Assembly (NCBI GenBank): GCA_028718845.1
Contig: JAQULA010000120.1
Span: 1-5,773, forward strand
Origin: Candidatus Omnitrophota bacterium
GTDB taxonomy: Bacteria > Omnitrophota > Gorgyraeia > B26-G9
Direction: 5' to 3'
Length of the DNA stretch: 5,773 nt
The translations under genes were made by a program, and so were the position numbers. Below the pieces are notes generated by a model. The model saw only the letters and a program-made list of their open reading frames with translations. It was not told the origin of the DNA and made no database searches. The stretch's first letter is position 1. Each line of letters opens with the position of its first letter. Below are positions 4,972 through 5,773 of the stretch, one piece after another.

Positions 4972-5773
4972 TCACCCTACCTTTGCGATATCGCAGAGAA
5001 ACGCTTTGCTTTCCTGAATCCAAGTATTGGCATCTCCTGCGTTATTGGTTACCTGGTTTGCCGAATAATCCCGTTTATCCGGGCCTCCTGTAATATAACC
5101 GTTGTACCCAAAATGCCAGGGAATATTAACCATCTCTACTGTCTTCCCGTTACAGGTAAACGATTTAATCCGTTCCGTGACACAAGCCTTGGCAAGCACT
5201 TCGCCCCGGGCGCTGGATACCTTTACCACATCGCCGTTTTGAATGCCCTTTTCCCGGGCTAAGCTTGAGCTCAGTTCCACAAACATCTCCGGCATCAACT
5301 CTGCAAGCCAGGGCAGGTTTCTGGTCATAATCCCGGTCTGCCAGTGCTCGGTAACCCTGGTCGTGGTGCAAATAATCGGAAAATCCCTCGCCTCGCCTTT
5401 CTTATCGAATTCTCCGGACCATATCTTGGCACAAGGATTAACCTGTACGGAGGAAAATACGTTCTTAAACGGGCTTTCATACGGCTCATAATGCTCCGGG
5501 AGCGGACCGTCTACCAGATCTCTGGCGAACAAGCAGGCCACTCCTTCCACGCGCATGATAAACGGAGATTTCGCCGAGGTCTCCGGAGGAACAGCTTCTC
5601 CTTTGGGATTTTTGGCTACGAAATCGGGCACATCAAACGTAATCCAGGTCTTTTTCCCCGCATCCCATTTTATGGCTGCGCGGTTAGGATTCCACGGATT
5701 ACCTTTGGCGTCGCAGGAGGCGCGGTTATAGAGTATTCTCCGGTTAACCGGCCAGCACCATGCCCACTGCGGA
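4972..5773 (-). CDS. fdhA: Formate dehydrogenase catalytic (alpha) subunit, C-terminal fragment
   Basis: This is the last 266 codons of a molybdopterin oxidoreductase of the FdnG/FdoG/FdhA type, which oxidises formate to CO2; the gene continues past the right edge. The frame is open to the edge, so the GTG at 5631 is an internal valine and not a start. The visible protein opens with AWCWPVNRRILYNRAS, close to what I recall of the same stretch in E. coli FdnG/FdoG. It continues with EHYEPYESP and then the molybdopterin-dinucleotide-binding domain (about residues 131-250), including TRVTEHW, GDVVKVSSARGEV, PWHFGYNGY and GDANTWIQESKAFL. The usual TPHVGDANT is changed to TNNAGDANT. The active-site Sec or Cys, the N-terminal [4Fe-4S] cluster and any Tat signal lie outside the window, so selenium use and location cannot be judged. 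Its TGA stop lies 4 bases before the iron-sulfur subunit gene. Confidence 0.95.
   Translation of the reverse strand, partial: PQWAWCWPVNRRILYNRASCDAKGNPWNPNRAAIKWDAGKKTWITFDVPDFVAKNPKGEAVPPETSAKSPFIMRVEGVACLFARDLVDGPLPEHYEPYESPFKNVFSSVQVNPCAKIWSGEFDKKGEARDFPIICTTTRVTEHWQTGIMTRNLPWLAELMPEMFVELSSSLAREKGIQNGDVVKVSSARGEVLAKACVTERIKSFTCNGKTVEMVNIPWHFGYNGYITGGPDKRDYSANQVTNNAGDANTWIQESKAFLCDIAKVG

Noticed and set aside
4972..5631. Reading 5631 as a GTG start of a separate 219-residue protein
   Set aside because: The same frame continues upstream to the edge with strong FdhA similarity, so the GTG is an internal valine codon.
1..5773. Mobile elements, CRISPR arrays, tRNA or rRNA genes
   Set aside because: No transposase or integrase motifs, no regularly spaced repeats and no RNA gene signature were found on either strand.

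Overview
The window is a compact, one-directional block in which every supported gene lies on the minus strand and is read from the right edge towards the left. It carries the end of a molybdenum- or tungsten-dependent formate dehydrogenase and the genes that build and load its cofactor. A small conserved protein of unknown function, an outer-membrane porin and the first codons of another exported protein follow. The porin, with its signal peptide and C-terminal phenylalanine, shows a Gram-negative (diderm) bacterium. The soluble-type FdhAB pair and the MobB with an extra iron-sulfur domain fit an anaerobe. I cannot place it taxonomically; an uncultivated anaerobic lineage is a guess.

Right to left: 5773-4972 is the C-terminal part of the formate dehydrogenase catalytic subunit, which enters from beyond the right edge. 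4967-4194 is its iron-sulfur subunit, with sixteen cysteines for four [4Fe-4S] clusters and no membrane anchor. The 4193-4007 gap carries a perfect 15-bp inverted repeat, probably a terminator or attenuator. Then come mobB (4006-3308, with a C-terminal Fe-S domain), mobA (3311-2736), a ModE-type DNA-binding protein with no metal-binding domain (2749-2402), fdhD (2400-1705) and a 63-residue DUF2292/YezD-like protein (1693-1502). These five genes overlap or are separated by at most 11 bases, so they look like one translationally coupled operon. After a 98-base gap comes an alginate-export-family porin (1403-129), then the start of a gene with a signal peptide (66-1).

The likely joint role is as follows. 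MobA, helped by MobB, makes the guanine dinucleotide form of the cofactor. FdhD sulfurates and inserts it into FdhA. FdhB carries the formate electrons to a partner not in the window. The ModE-like protein may tune expression to molybdate or tungstate, but must sense the metal indirectly. The most unusual points are an FdhD with no cysteine where the family's CxxC loop should be, the MobB-[4Fe-4S] fusion, the single-domain ModE, the DUF2292 protein inside a cofactor operon, and the large hairpin overlapping possible mobB starts.
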